Shown here piece after piece: positions 1-10,634 of a stretch of DNA of 64,000 bases. The stretch is taken from assembly GCF_020921035.1 (NCBI RefSeq), contig NC_063155.1, forward strand, positions 29,753,294 through 29,817,293, read 5' to 3'. Under the pieces are notes generated by a model that did not search any database, was not told the origin of the DNA, and saw only the letters and a list, made by a program, of their open reading frames with translations. Source of the stretch: Rhodamnia argentea. Lineage: Eukaryota; Streptophyta; Magnoliopsida; Myrtales; Myrtaceae. Each line of letters starts with the position of its first letter. Position 1 is the stretch's first letter. The position numbers and the translations under genes were made by a program.

Positions 1-308
1 TAGGCTTGTCTTTGTTAGTGTTATGTTAGGATAGTGGGGAGCCTGAAGCCACTGTTAACTTGGAACTTGGTGAAAAGCAGAACTTGCAGGTGTTGGTAAA
101 TATTGATGAAGAAAGTGGACAGAGTACATGCTTTATCTGCAAGCTTGGCGGAAAACTCTCGTGAGAAATCTTTTGCACTTTGCTATATTTTTTGCCCTTT
201 CTTGCTAGTAATATTTGCCTACTGTGCATTTGGTAACAGAATCACTTTTCGCTGTTTCTTCTTTAGTGCTTCTCGTTCCCCTGCTTTAATGTCATGAGCT
301 TGTTTTAG

Positions 309-1608
309 GTTATCTGTTCATGACCTTATTCTTTCTGAAAGAGGCAGAGAAATTAAGAACCAGAAACAGAAACTGCAGGAGCTAGAAGCGAGGAAGAACA
401 AAATATCTAGAGAATCTGAGGCACAGAAGGTGTTGCTGGAGAGTAATCATAAATTGGACGCTGCAATTGTCCGTTTACATTATGGGGCTTCAACAAAAAT
501 AGACAGGATGAAGAGATTGGACAGGGAATACTCTACACAAATTGAAGAATGCTCACGTGAGATGGCCATGCACCTTAAAGAAATTGATGCTGAACATCTA
601 GCCTCAGCAAATGGAGTTCAGCAGGAGCCTTCTCTAGTCGAGGGAGACAGGCGCTCAACGCACACGCAATTGCTGAATAAGCTGCCTGAGGACAGGCCGG
701 GCCAGGAAAGTTCCAGTTGTCATGATCAACTTGATAATGCAGACCCTTTCTCGAGGCCCTCGGCTGACCAAAGTGCGGATGCAATTGTCGATGCTGAAAA
801 GGACTGCCTTCCAGTTAAGATCGGCAGTGACAAGGATGAGATGAGTACCGTGGCTTCAGGAAGTGTTTCTTCAGAGGTGGGGCCATGTGCTAATGGAACA
901 CCAATAGATAACCAAGGGAATGCTGTTTCTCTCAATCCCTGTCCTAAGGAGAATCTTCCTTTTAATTCACAAGGTGATTTCATCAGTAACCATGCTCCAG
1001 AGAATGATAGCACTATGGATGCTCGCACATGGATGGATCAGATTCCTGATGGTTCAAGAAAGGAAGCAATTGATAAGCCGGGTCCAGTGGAGGTGCAAGA
1101 GAGTGTTCATTTAACGAATATACTGGAGAGATCGAGTTCTCCAGGTCCACAAGTATCAGAAATGGAACGACCTAATGGATCTGAATCTGGAGTGGCTGAT
1201 AGTGAGGGACCTCATACCGGTGCCTTGGTTAATCAATCAATATCAAGGATGCCTAATGGCAGAGACAAAGTCGGAGCCACTGGTCATACTCTGGAGAATA
1301 TTAGCTCTCTGGATGCTTGCTCCTCGGATGATCAGATTCTTGACGGTTCAAGAATGGAAGCACTTGATGAACTAGCTGCGGTGGAGGTGTAAGAGAATAT
1401 TTGTATATCAGGTGAACCAGAGGAGATGGTCTCTCCAGATCCACATATACCAGAAACGGAAATATGCGATGGATCTGAATCTGAAGTAGTTGAGAATGTC
1501 CATCCCCGTGATGGACCCCGAGAAGTTGCCATGGTTAATCAATCAAAATCAACTACAGTGCCGCCATCAAGGGCCTTTGCTGAGGGAGCTTCTGTGTCAT
1601 CTCACTGT
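309..1608 (+). pseudogene. Coiled-coil and acidic-repeat exon, MOM1-like copy A
   Basis: The exon would start after a TTTTAG acceptor ending at 308 and end before a GTATGT donor at 1609. Its first 100 codons are rich in Glu, Lys, Arg and Leu in a heptad-like spacing (KNQKQKLQELEARKNK), a probable coiled coil. The rest is acidic and Ser-rich and contains three diverged blocks of about 60-70 residues, sharing motifs such as DQIPDGSRKEA / DQILDGSRMEA and SPGPQVSEME / SPDPHIPETE. The reading frame is open from 430 to 1389 and then meets TAA (1390-1392) where the sister repeat has a CAA codon (VEVQES against VEV-stop). After the stop the same frame continues to resemble the repeat, so the stop is a later nonsense change. 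Copy B has the same stop. Confidence 0.6.
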
Positions 1609-1616
1609 GTATGTTT

Positions 1617-2577
1617 TTTTTTTTTTTTTTGGTAAAGTAAGTATATATAAGCTTTTCAAACTACCAGGTAACAAAGGAGGCCGAACACAAAAACCTTGAC
1701 CCAATTAGGACATAAGATGTCCTAGGGGGGTCAAAGGTGATGCGGCGCAAAATATGTGCATGAGCAAGAGCTAAATATCACTAAGGCCAAACAAGCGGCC
1801 AAATGACAAGCTGAACGGCCAAGGCAACGACCAAAAAGCCTAAGGACTACCCGGCCAAACCAGTAGGCAACCCACTACTAAGCGGCTAGGACTGAACCTC
1901 AAAGATGGTTGTGGAGAAGCCCCAGCTGTGCTGCAACCGCCGGTTCAGGGGAAGGTCGGCTATGCTTCCTAAAGAAATAGCTTTGTCCTTAACGACCTTG
2001 GTAAGGTGTTTGATCATACCCGGTACAAAAAGAGGCTTGTCACGGAATAATATGTTGTTCCTCTCCATCCATATAATGTGGACAAGGGCTGCAAGAGAGA
2101 ATCTGGAGATCCGATGAGCAAAAGACTGCCTGCCTATGTGCTTTATGGCCCACATGATGTGGTCATGCCACGGTCGATTCGTCCAAGGTAGGTGGCACTT
2201 GGCAGCCCAGAACTGGGCCAAGCTACGTGTGACGGAGCACCCAAAGAATAGGTGGTCTACGGAGTCCGGTCTCAACCGACAGAATGCACATGTGCCTTCA
2301 GTAATCCTGCGGTAGTGGAGCAGCAATATCTGGGTAGGAATGCGTTTTAGAGTGACCAGCCACATGAAGAACGCATGGCGGGGTGTAATAGCCCGATCCC
2401 AGACAAAAGTGTGCCATGGTACAATACATCTCTTGCTCCTGATGAGCTCCCAAGCCGAAGCAACCGAGAAAGAACCTGAAGGGTGAGCTTTCCAAATGAG
2501 TATGTCTTCCTTGTCATCCACAAAAGAGGGGACTGGATCCGGCCATCCTGTAATAGTGTCCAGTGCAGAAGACGGGG
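1617..2577 (-). mobile_element. 5'-truncated LINE (L1-type), copy A
   Basis: On the reverse strand an open frame (1886-2521, continuing upstream to the element edge) encodes the end of a non-LTR reverse transcriptase. It has the zinc-binding RVT domain (zf-RVT): W-D-R with FFMWL, a C-x2-C (CAFC) then VDHLFFGC, and the IIWMERNN motif typical of plant LINE C-termini. The poly(A) tail appears as poly-T at 1614-1630. A 10-bp target duplication gtgtatgttt flanks it (1607-1616 and 2578-2587). Only about 0.96 kb of the element is present, so it was truncated at insertion and cannot move on its own. The same insertion is in copy B, so it predates the duplication. Confidence 0.9.
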
Positions 2578-2826
2578 GTGTATGTTTGTCTATGCTCTCT
2601 ACAATGTTTATATCATCCTTGTTAGAGTTAACTCAATTCTTGAAAACATTAGTCCATATGCCCTGAAAAGAGTAGAGTTGGCATAGGACAAATATTGTCT
2701 CCTAAATACTGGAGTGTACGTTGAAAATTGGTAAATGACATGATTTCTCGTTGAACAAATAGTGTCTCGCAAATGCTGGAGGGTACCTGTAAATTTGGTA
2801 ATGACTTTTTCGTTTGATTGTTACAG

Positions 2827-4199
2827 ACCCTACCTGACCAGGACTTGAGAGACGATTGTAATGCCTATCAGCAGGCAAGAGAGAAATGCACCCAATCAAG
2901 AGCAACATAATGATGAGGTTGCTTCTACGTCATCTCATCATGTTTGTTGTCTATGCTCTTGACAAAGTAGATACCCATCCTTGTTTCCTTTGTATGTCTG
3001 TTCTTGATATGAATAAATTCAGAACCATCATTGGCATTTTTCTATTTTATTATTGCAGACCCTACCTGATGAGTCGAGAGATGATTGTAATGTCACATCC
3101 ATCAGCATGCAAGAAAATAATGCACCTGGGAAACAGCAGCATGATGCTGAGGTTGTTTCTATGACATCTCATCATGTATGTTAATCTATGCTCTTTTCAA
3201 AGGTGATATTCACCCTTTGTTCTTTGGCATAATAGTTCTTGATAGGAATGCCTGAGAACCATGATGTGGACATATGCCTTTGCTGCATTATTAGCATGCA
3301 TAAAGAGTGGAGTTTTCCCTCTTTTTTGGACTAGAAAATATTTTTTTCTCTTAACTGCTGCAGTGTCTAAAGGACTCTTCTATGTCTATCATACAGCGCG
3401 CCTCACCAGGATTTGAGAGATGATTGTAACCCCACACCAGCCATCATGCAAGAGGGAAATACACCTGATGAAGAGCAGCAAAATGCTGAGGGTGCTTCCA
3501 TGCCATCTTATCTTGTATGATTTTCTACGCTCCCAACCATGTTTATTATACCCTACTTTGAATGCTTAATTCTTGTCATGAATGCCTGGAAAGTGGAAAC
3601 AATTATTGGGTGTATGCCGTCTCTGTTTTGTTGGCATTATAAAGGGCAGAGTAATTTTTCTGAGAACAAACATTTTCCCATAGAGGCTTGAGGGTATGTT
3701 AAAATTTAGCATATTCTATGATTTTCTATATATCTATTACGGAACTTACCTGGCCGGGAGTTGAGAGATGATTGTAATGCCGCATCCACTGGCATGGAAG
3801 AGACAAATGCACCCAATGAAGAGCAGCTTAATGCTGAGGTTGCTTCTTATGTAGTCTCGTCATGTATTTTTATTAATGCTCTTGGCGATGTTGACGTCCA
3901 TCCTTTTTCCCTTTGAATACTCGATTCTCGATATGAATGCCTGAACACCAGGAGGTGAACACATGCCTTCTCTGCATCATCGCATTCATAAAGAGCAGAG
4001 CGGGTTCATTGTACAAACGTTCTCTCTTTAAGGCTTCAGGGTAGAAATGACAAGATTTTTCTGTATCTCTCTATCACAGACCTTACCTGAAGAGGAGTTG
4101 AGAGTTAATTGTAAGGCAGCATCCACCGGCATGCAAGAGAGAAATGCGCCCGAAGAAGAGCAGCAGAATGCTGAGGGTGCTTCCATATCATCTTGTAAT
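2827..4199 (+). repeat. Array of five repeated small exons with introns, copy A
   Basis: Five units lie 230-350 bases apart. Each has a pyrimidine-rich stretch, a CAG-like acceptor, an exon of about 115-121 bases and a GTATGT-like donor. Approximate exons are 2827-2941, 3059-3175, 3397-3514, 3743-3863 and 4080-4199; a sixth copy forms the start of the next exon at 4388. The clean units (3059, 4080) have 39 and 40 codons, so they could be added or skipped without changing frame. The shared peptide pattern is an LxDD-N start, then ERNAP, EEQQNAE and a Ser-rich end. Unit 1 has lost about five bases, unit 3 has one extra, unit 4 has lost its AG acceptor (CAG to CGG) and has an extra T. Several units are therefore decayed. 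Copy B shows the same array. Confidence 0.75.
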
Positions 4200-4387
4200 G
4201 TATGTCTTTCTATGATCTCCATAATGTTGATAGCCACCCTCCTTTACCTCTAAATACTCAAGTCTCCATATGAATGCATGGGAAACACGTTTGGATCTAT
4301 GCCCTCTCTGCTCCATCAACATTTTTAAAGAGTACAGGGATACCGTAGTTTTATAAATGTCACGATTTTACATTTTGTTCATTACAG

Positions 4388-4954
4388 ACCTTATCTGACC
4401 AGGAGCTGGGAGATGACTTTAATGCCCCGTCCAGCAGCATGCGAGAGAGAAATGAAACCGAGGAAGAGCAGCATAATGCTTCTCAAGAAACTGAATTTCT
4501 TTCATCTAGTACTGGTAATGCTATATCGTCTTTCTCTGGAGCAGCAGATATGGAGCCTCCAGTGCTTCCGTAGCCACAAGATCAGCCTCGTAACCACAGT
4601 TCACATGATTTAGCTCTCGTCAGTGGAACGGCAACTCCACTCCAGGGGGTGGGAGAGACTTCTAATCTAACTGTTCACTCTCAGTCAACACAACTTGCTG
4701 AAAACCCCGCTGTGCCTCCTAATCAAGCAATGTCGGAATCTGCAGTCAGCATTCCTCGTGGTAGGATGGTGGCACAGGTCTCAGGCAATTCAGCTGCATC
4801 CATTTCTGCGAAAAGCAACACTCAGCTATTCCAGAGTCCCTTTCCAATGGCACAACCCAGAATGCCTTTGAAATTGCACTTGGACCCCCTTCAGAATGAG
4901 CTGGACAGAATACAAAGGGAAATGGACCAGATGGACAAATCACATGAAGATGCG
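4388..4954 (+). pseudogene. MOM1-like large 3' exon, copy A
   Basis: It follows a TTACAG acceptor and ends at GATGCG before GTGAGT. It encodes a Ser/Gln/Pro-rich segment ending in a charged helix with the motif DPLQNELDRIQREMDQ, typical of the region before the conserved C-terminal helix of MOM1 relatives. The first 40 codons are the sixth copy of the upstream small-exon repeat. TAG at 4571-4573 interrupts it; copy B has CAG there (38517). The helix at the end is in frame here but frameshifted in copy B. Confidence 0.6.
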
Positions 4955-5063
4955 GTGAGTTACTTCTTGACATTATGTTGAGCTCATGAGAGATTCCACT
5001 AGTTCTTTATGAAATTTAACATTTAATATTCTAATAATCGTAAATTCGCATTTCTTTGAGCAG

Positions 5064-5290
5064 AAAATGCTACTGGTATCTGATTGCGGCAAGGAGATAG
5101 AGGAAATTGTTGCACAAATTCGCAGGAAGTACGATTTGAAACTTAAGGAGATTGAGGCAGAATATCTTGCTAAAAAAAAGAGAACTCGACATGAATCAGG
5201 GCAAAGTTCTGATGAATAGGATGCTAGCTGAGGCATTCAAATCCAAGTGTTCCGATATCAGGGCGTCTGGCGCAAATGGAATCCAACAAG
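5064..5290 (+). pseudogene. MOM1-like conserved helix exon, copy A
   Basis: The exon starts after TTTGAGCAG and ends before GTGCGT. It encodes the strongly charged helix with KEIEEIVAQIRRKYD and, after a frame change, VLMNRMLAEAFKSK. The frame breaks inside an A8 run (5172-5179): seven A would keep the two halves in one frame. Copy B has the same eight A, so the break predates the duplication unless the run is an assembly error shared by both. Confidence 0.65.
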
Positions 5291-6614
5291 GTGCGTAGTC
5301 CTGGATACGTGTGCACACTTTGTCTTTCCATTTGCTAGTCGTCATACTATTTAAGAGAGCTATTAGGTAAATACATGCCTTGCACTTGATAGATTTTTAG
5401 TACGTAAATGTACCGTTCATATTCACAAGCATATTAGAAGCATCCCATTCCTGCTTCTCCGCTTCTTAGCACGTGCATATACGCGCGCCACACGTGCTAT
5501 AGAATCATCTGATCTCTGGCAGAAATTCGCAATGACTTTATATGTTGCTCCCATCCTGTTGTATAAAAGGGGCAAGATCCTACTTGGTCTGGGGAAATCG
5601 AGGTTTAGACATAAGTCTTTTGGAAAAGAGAATAAAAATGTGACCTATGGCAATGGGTTGGTTTTCTGCCAAGTACTTTCAGCTCAGAGATCCATTACAT
5701 TGTGGTTTGATTTTGCTGTCTCTTTCTACAGTGCGTTGAGAAACAAGTATTTTCATATTTCATCCATTGGGAATTACTTTCTAATTTGTGAAATAAGAAT
5801 TTCACGAATTATTGGCCACATCTTCTAGGAAAATAAAGAAGTTGGTTTGGTTCAGGGTACTTTTGCTTCAACCAGTTAAGTTTGACTCGCCAGAGATTCC
5901 AACTTCGTTCACAGCATAAAAGTTGACATCTGCCTTGACCCTAAATATACTTCTTCTTAATAGTCAAAGGATTAATGTCTTTTGATGCTTGCAAATTGCC
6001 AGATATTTTACTTTTCCGGAAGCACCTATAAAGTTTTGCCCTTACTGATTCGATGGTGGTGTGAGTTGCATCACATCATCCCATGAATGATCTTTGATGA
6101 TCTTTTCCGAAATCATTTGAACTGATTTTTGTCATTCACTATGCCGTTTCATTGTTCCGTCTCTAGGAAATTGTGGCCTTATGACACATGGAACAGCAAA
6201 ATACAACGTGGAACGCACTTTGCAATAATGCTTTCACAAATTGTTGTCTATATCAAGACTCAATGCCAAGTGAGAGCTGAATATATATTCCAGCAGTGTT
6301 ATTTCCCTCTATATTGTTGTGAACCAGATGCAGTTTTCTCTATTGTGGCCTGTGTCACTGGTTCGTTTTGCAAAAATAGCCTTTTGGAAAAATCAGGGAT
6401 AAGGCTGTGTGCATCGACCGTTCCCAATGTGTGGGCAGCCTTGTGCACTAGGACACCGGTTTTTGTGCAATTTCTCCGTAAAACTGCAAAGTAAAATAGT
6501 CATAATCATGCATACTATCATCATATTAGCACTTTGGATTTTGAACATGTTGATAGGCCTGGGTTTGCGTTCACTTTTGATGCCAAATTGCTCATGGGAA
6601 CCATTTTCATGCAG
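5291..6614 (+). other. Long intron of the MOM1-like locus, copy A
   Basis: This 1.3-kb stretch between the GTGCGT donor and the TTCATGCAG acceptor has no coding segment I can support. It is AT-rich with no recognisable transposon ends. The copy B equivalent is 39237-40565. Confidence 0.55.
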
Positions 6615-7254
6615 ATGCAGCTTCTGGTTCCATGCAGCAGTTGCTACAGTTATCATCCCAGCGTAATGCACATCAGCCTTTGCCAGTTCGTGGCCCTTCT
6701 GCTGGCCTTCAATCGGACGGGGTTCGCACTGTTGCCACTCCATTCACAATCTCAGAGAATTTTCCTCCCAATGTGGCAAGCTTGCAGAATGTGGGCCCGT
6801 CTGGAGTTACCATCCTCGATAGTTCGGCTGTTTCGTCTTTTATAACATCCAGACCGGCCCAGATCAGCCTCAGCATGCTGCCACCATCAGCAAGCATTCA
6901 GGCTCCCAGTGATCTTCGTTCTCCTGCCCCACATCTCCAAACTTTCAGACCTTCGATTGCATCTTCAGGCACCCCTTCGAGGGCTTGCCTAATCAGCAGC
7001 CACCTAGCAACCCACCTCCAACTTCTGCCCCTCTTCAGCAGCTTCCATTGGCAGCAGCACCACCTGCGGGCCCAGCGGGTCCAGGTAGTTGGCATCATGG
7101 CGGAGGATCTGTAGGAGGGTTTCCAACTAATGAATGGGGGAGTGATCTGCTTAGGGATGTCTTTCATCCCCTAATTGCTGCTACTTCACAAAGGGATAAT
7201 TTAACCTCCTTTAGTGCTACCAGTGACGTTGTATGCTTTTCTGGTGACGGCTGA
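6615..7254 (+). pseudogene. MOM1-like last exon, copy A (frameshifted)
   Basis: It encodes a Pro/Ser/Gln-rich C-terminus (MQQLLQLSSQ, then PAPHLQTFRPS). In copy B the frame stays open to the TGA at 41198. Here one C is missing between 6979 and 6980 (TTCGAGGG against TTCGCAGGG), which splits the exon into two frames, 6632-6979 and 6985-7254. Confidence 0.65.
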
Positions 7255-7362
7255 CCGCACACTCGAAGGTATTTATATCATATCCGTTGGCCGTTGGTCC
7301 AACAAGTAGGCATCCCATGAATCCTCGGCATTTTTTTATTGCAGGAAGGTTTTGTAAATAAG

Positions 7363-8430
7363 TCAATAGGGATAATGAAGCCCTGTTGCGACGTCAAACG
7401 TGATTTGGGTCCGGCAGTGCCACCGGAGAGTATTTCCCAGCCGAGACAAACAGTCCCTTAAGCTTCCACTGCTCAAGTACTCGAAAATTAGGTATGACTG
7501 ATATTCGTCACCTGTTTCAGCGTCAAGCAAAGTCGAGATATTGATGTGATTGATCTTGGAGTGCACGTCAATGACCCGACGGGTCTCTTTGATGTTGCTT
7601 CCTTTGATCATCACTTCGACAGTATCAATCAACCCCTTGCAGACTCATCTGTCTATCCTGGTGTCTTCACTAAAATTCCTGGTCGCCTTCCTGAGCTCCT
7701 CAATGCCGTATTGATTCAATGAGGATTTGATCCCGACGAGAAGATCTGGGGACAAACGGGATGCCCTGGAGCTTCTACCCGTTTGGGGCAACCTCGGAAA
7801 GCTTAGCGTGGACAAATACGAGAACTGCGAGCTTCTTGTGTTGAAAGATTGCATTTTCTGGCCTGTTCATCTCTTCAGGGCTTTCAAGTACAGACCACAA
7901 CCAATCAACGCTACAAGTACTAATGACAGGCCAACCACGGATCCTGCAATACACAAGTTCCTAAGTTGCTCACTATCTGTCGCCTTCTCCACGGGAACCG
8001 TAGGAAGAAAACCTAGAGACGGAGGCGGCGAATTGTGAGAGACGGTTCTTTTGTTAAAGGGACAACAATCGTGGTGTTCGTATAAACCGTTGACCTGTAG
8101 TCTAGATGGTTAGTTGCCCAAATGTCACTAGCGGGAACGCCGAATTTCTGGGCGACTTTATTAATGTCGTCTGCTTCCATAATGGCGTATGTCATGAGAG
8201 TCTGTACTGTCCCATTGCTTAGGGAATGATTACCAGGTCAAGCGCATTTCAGGGGCACGACAAACTCGGACCTGGCTTTCGTGAAATTTCCATGGAAGGG
8301 ATAGTTATCTTCGACCAGTGTGACGGATTTCACTAGGCCTCCGAAGACACCACACGCAATCTCGGTGAACTTTGTGCTTCCACCGACAAGGTAAGTCACG
8401 TTAGGCGGTTTTGATACCAAATATAAGCCA
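7363..8430 (-). pseudogene. LysM receptor-like pseudokinase remnant (LYK4/5-type), copy A
   Basis: Read on the reverse strand, it has an ectodomain piece with VTYLVGGSTKFTEIACGVFGG, a third LysM (YAIMEADDINKVAQKFGVP), a degraded membrane region, the juxtamembrane segment (LRKATRNFSEDTRIDR) and the N-lobe and early C-lobe of a kinase (VEVMIKG, FEYLSSGSLRDCLS). It ends at LHYPY, abutting the MOM1-like 3' end. Plant LYK4/LYK5 proteins are membrane co-receptors for chitin with inactive kinases. Breaks: TGA instead of TGT after KCA (near 8238), a TGA between RIDR and VYKG (near 7646), and frame changes near 8010. LysM1/2 and the kinase C-terminus are absent. Confidence 0.85.
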
Positions 8431-8857
8431 CGAATGCAGCACACCCAATGATTGCCATAATCAAAATCGAAAACACTACATGATAGAGGAGAGCAATGGC
8501 GTGCCCCTCATTTAGAATCTGTCAAAACTCAATGCGGAAAGACAACTATTCCCGAAACCAAGCACTTCCCCCTATTCCCTCTTGAGACGCTGGCCAAATG
8601 AGACAACCACCATAGAACGAAAAGTGCATTCTGATTTTTGTGTTAGAGGACTAGAGGAGGGACTTGAGCTTATTTGTAGAGTTTCTGATCGTGGGTCCTC
8701 TTATTACAAGCCGGGCCAAACTTGGCTCAACTAGCCGATCTATATTAAACCGATTAAGTATCCTTATATCTTTTCTTATTAGACCAACAGTAAAACAGTA
8801 AATATCAACTTCAATCAAAGTAAGCCACATAGAAAAAATCTTACATAATGGACATCG

Positions 8858-8858
<1 letters not shown>
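8431..8858. other. Intergenic stretch, copy A
   Basis: No coding segment or transposon end could be supported. The sequence matches copy B 47125-47569 closely. Confidence 0.5.

Positions 8859-8935
<77 letters not shown>
8859..8935. repeat. TAA microsatellite, copy A (~25 units)
   Basis: An almost perfect (TAA)n run. The same site in copy B has only about seven units (47570-47590). Poly-Ile and poly-Tyr frames across it are artefacts. Confidence 0.98.
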
Positions 8936-8938
<3 letters not shown>

Positions 8939-9875
8939 GAAGCATGGAGTTGATTTTCGAGATGCACGTCCAGCCAGTTTCGGAACCAAGTTCGGTAAGT
9001 TGTGGACACTGGAATATTTCCATGATCAAAGTGAAAGTTATCTAAGAAGGGTCGACTATTTTTGCATATAAATAAATATTTTGTTTCTACGTATTAGAAA
9101 AGCAGTAGCTCGATTAGTGGTGGCATATCCATTGGTTTTGGATGATACTTTGTGGTTTATATCCGATGCTGCAAAGTCTTCCCGTGACTTACTTCTTCCG
9201 ACATGTTTGAGCCGACTAAATATCACACATAGAGGTGTTAAAATGGATTGAAAACTCATATATATTAACCCGTATTCAATGATATGGATCAAATATGGGT
9301 TGGTCAAGTTTTAATAAATGAGTTGTTAATGGGTTTGAATTGCTAATTATTTGTGGATTGTAAATGAGTTTAAAGATAAATCCATATTTTAATCTATTTA
9401 CAATTCATTTAGTTTATAAAGGTTATTAGTTGAGTCAAATCATTCATGTGCCTCGTGTTTTTAAATTTTAATTTTTTTTAATTTCCTTTTTTTTACATAA
9501 CAAATTAAAAGTTCGATCGTCGATAGCTCGCCCGCCCGCCCCTAGCAGCACCAGTAGTGGGCGGCTCCGACGATCAACGGATTTAATATTAAAGTATTTT
9601 ACCAATATTTGTTAGTTCGGGTCAAGTATGGGCTGGTAGATTTGTATTGCATAGAAATGAGTCAAAACGAGTTAAATGAATCTACATGGGTCAGACCATT
9701 TTCTAATCGACCCACCAATTTATTTTTTTGATCGAATCTGACTCACCAATTTGACAGGTCTACTCACGGGTAAGATTTGTGATCTTCTTAATGAGGTTAA
9801 AGCTCCGTTTATTGCATGAAAAATGAAAAATGTGTGATTTGAAAAATATTTTTTAAAAAATAATTTAATGTTAAA
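8936..9875. other. AT-rich intergenic stretch, copy A
   Basis: It contains old repeat-like text (for example gttaatgggtttgaattgc and tgggctggtagatttgta) of the kind seen in degraded plant transposons. I could not define ends or target duplications. No gene is supported. Confidence 0.45.
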
Positions 9876-10093
9876 GGTCCATTTATCTTGCGAAAATTGA
9901 ACGATTTGGAAAATATTTTCTTAAACATTATTGGTTATATTGCTTGAAATAATTAGCCAACAATAACTATTTTTGTTAACGACAACAATATTTGCCTAAA
10001 TATTTTAGCAAATAATGAAAATATTTTTTATTCATTTATTTTGGTAGACGATATTTTTTTCAAAATGTGGGTTTTTCGCAAAACAAATGGACC
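9876..10093. mobile_element. MITE-like element, copy A
   Basis: A 218-bp AT-rich element with terminal inverted repeats: GGTCCATTTATCTTGCGAAAA on the left and, on the reverse strand, GGTCCATTTGTTTTGCGAAAA on the right. No open frame. I found no convincing target duplication. Relatives are near 12359 and 23931. Confidence 0.65.
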
Positions 10094-10375
10094 CTAAGAG
10101 ATTGTTTCACAAGAAATTGTAAATTCTAAATACTGTCCGAGTTAGTTAGTGTACTTGGGGCCTAGGAAGCATTGAAATTATTTAAGTGATTTGAGTGTGG
10201 TTGTAATCTTCACCCATTTGCATTGTTTGATTTATTGTAATAGAATCATGTTATGCTCTTTCCGTGGAGAACGTCTCACAAACTAATTTATGTAAATTAG
10301 GTGCCCGATTTGTCTGCTTGTTCAATTTATTATTGTGTTCGATGGCTCGTTTTTCGCAGCAATTTCGACTAATTT
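10094..10375. mobile_element. Degenerate LTR 3' end remnant, copy A
   Basis: It shares the order of motifs of the solo LTR at 31844-32750 and the remnant at 22380-22620: a GGAAGCATTGAAATT block, GTGTGGTTGTAATCTTC, CTCTTTCCGTGGAGAACGT, GTGCCCGATTTGTCTGCTTG and an ending GCAGCAA. Heavily diverged; no LTR start was found. Confidence 0.5.
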
Positions 10376-10634
10376 CAAGCAAAACTAATGCTCTTCTCTG
10401 TAATGCAGTTCAAAGAAGAAGCTAATGTGCGAGAACAGCTCCAACGTGGTCGAACAAAAAGGATTGTATCGCAGATGTAAAAGCCAATAGCATCTAAGTA
10501 GCACCGATACCGACGCACGACGCGCGACACGACGCGACACAATACGCCGACACATTATTCTCAAGAAATGGAGAATTCCGATACGTTGGGACATGTGAAT
10601 TAAATGTTAATTTTTATACATACATGATAAATTA
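10376..10634. other. Short intergenic stretch ending in a MULE target site, copy A
   Basis: No gene is supported. The last nine bases (10626-10634, gataaatta) are the left target duplication of the following element. Confidence 0.5.

Larger units (their letters stand above)
28..7254 (+). pseudogene. MOM1-like gene, 3' part, copy A (broken)
   Basis: This resembles the C-terminal half of plant MOM1 (Morpheus' molecule 1), a nuclear protein of transcriptional gene silencing; the SNF2-related part is not in the window. Likely pieces are a short exon near 48-91, a coiled-coil and acidic exon from about 309 to 1608, the repeated small exons 2827-4199, an exon 4388-4954, an exon 5064-5290 ending GIQQ before GTGCGT, and a last exon 6615-7254 rich in Pro, Gln and Ser. 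The identification rests on the Lys/Glu-rich helix of the 5064 exon (motifs SDCGKEIEE and AQIRRKYD) and on PAPHLQTFRPS near the end. Breaks: TAA at 1390, TAG at 4571, one extra base in the A8 run at 5172-5179, and a 1-base deletion at 6979/6980. The locus is probably non-functional; the family call is from memory of MOM1 C-termini. Confidence 0.62.

Noticed and set aside
1886..2521. A 211-codon reverse-strand frame as a host gene
   Set aside because: It is the end of a LINE reverse transcriptase, with poly(A) and target duplication.
6129..6743. Frames of 85-121 codons in the MOM1-like long intron
   Set aside because: They overlap on both strands, differ between the copies and have no motif.
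8815..9045. Open frames rich in poly-Ile, poly-Tyr or poly-Leu over the TAA run
   Set aside because: They are frame readings of a microsatellite and have no counterpart in copy B.
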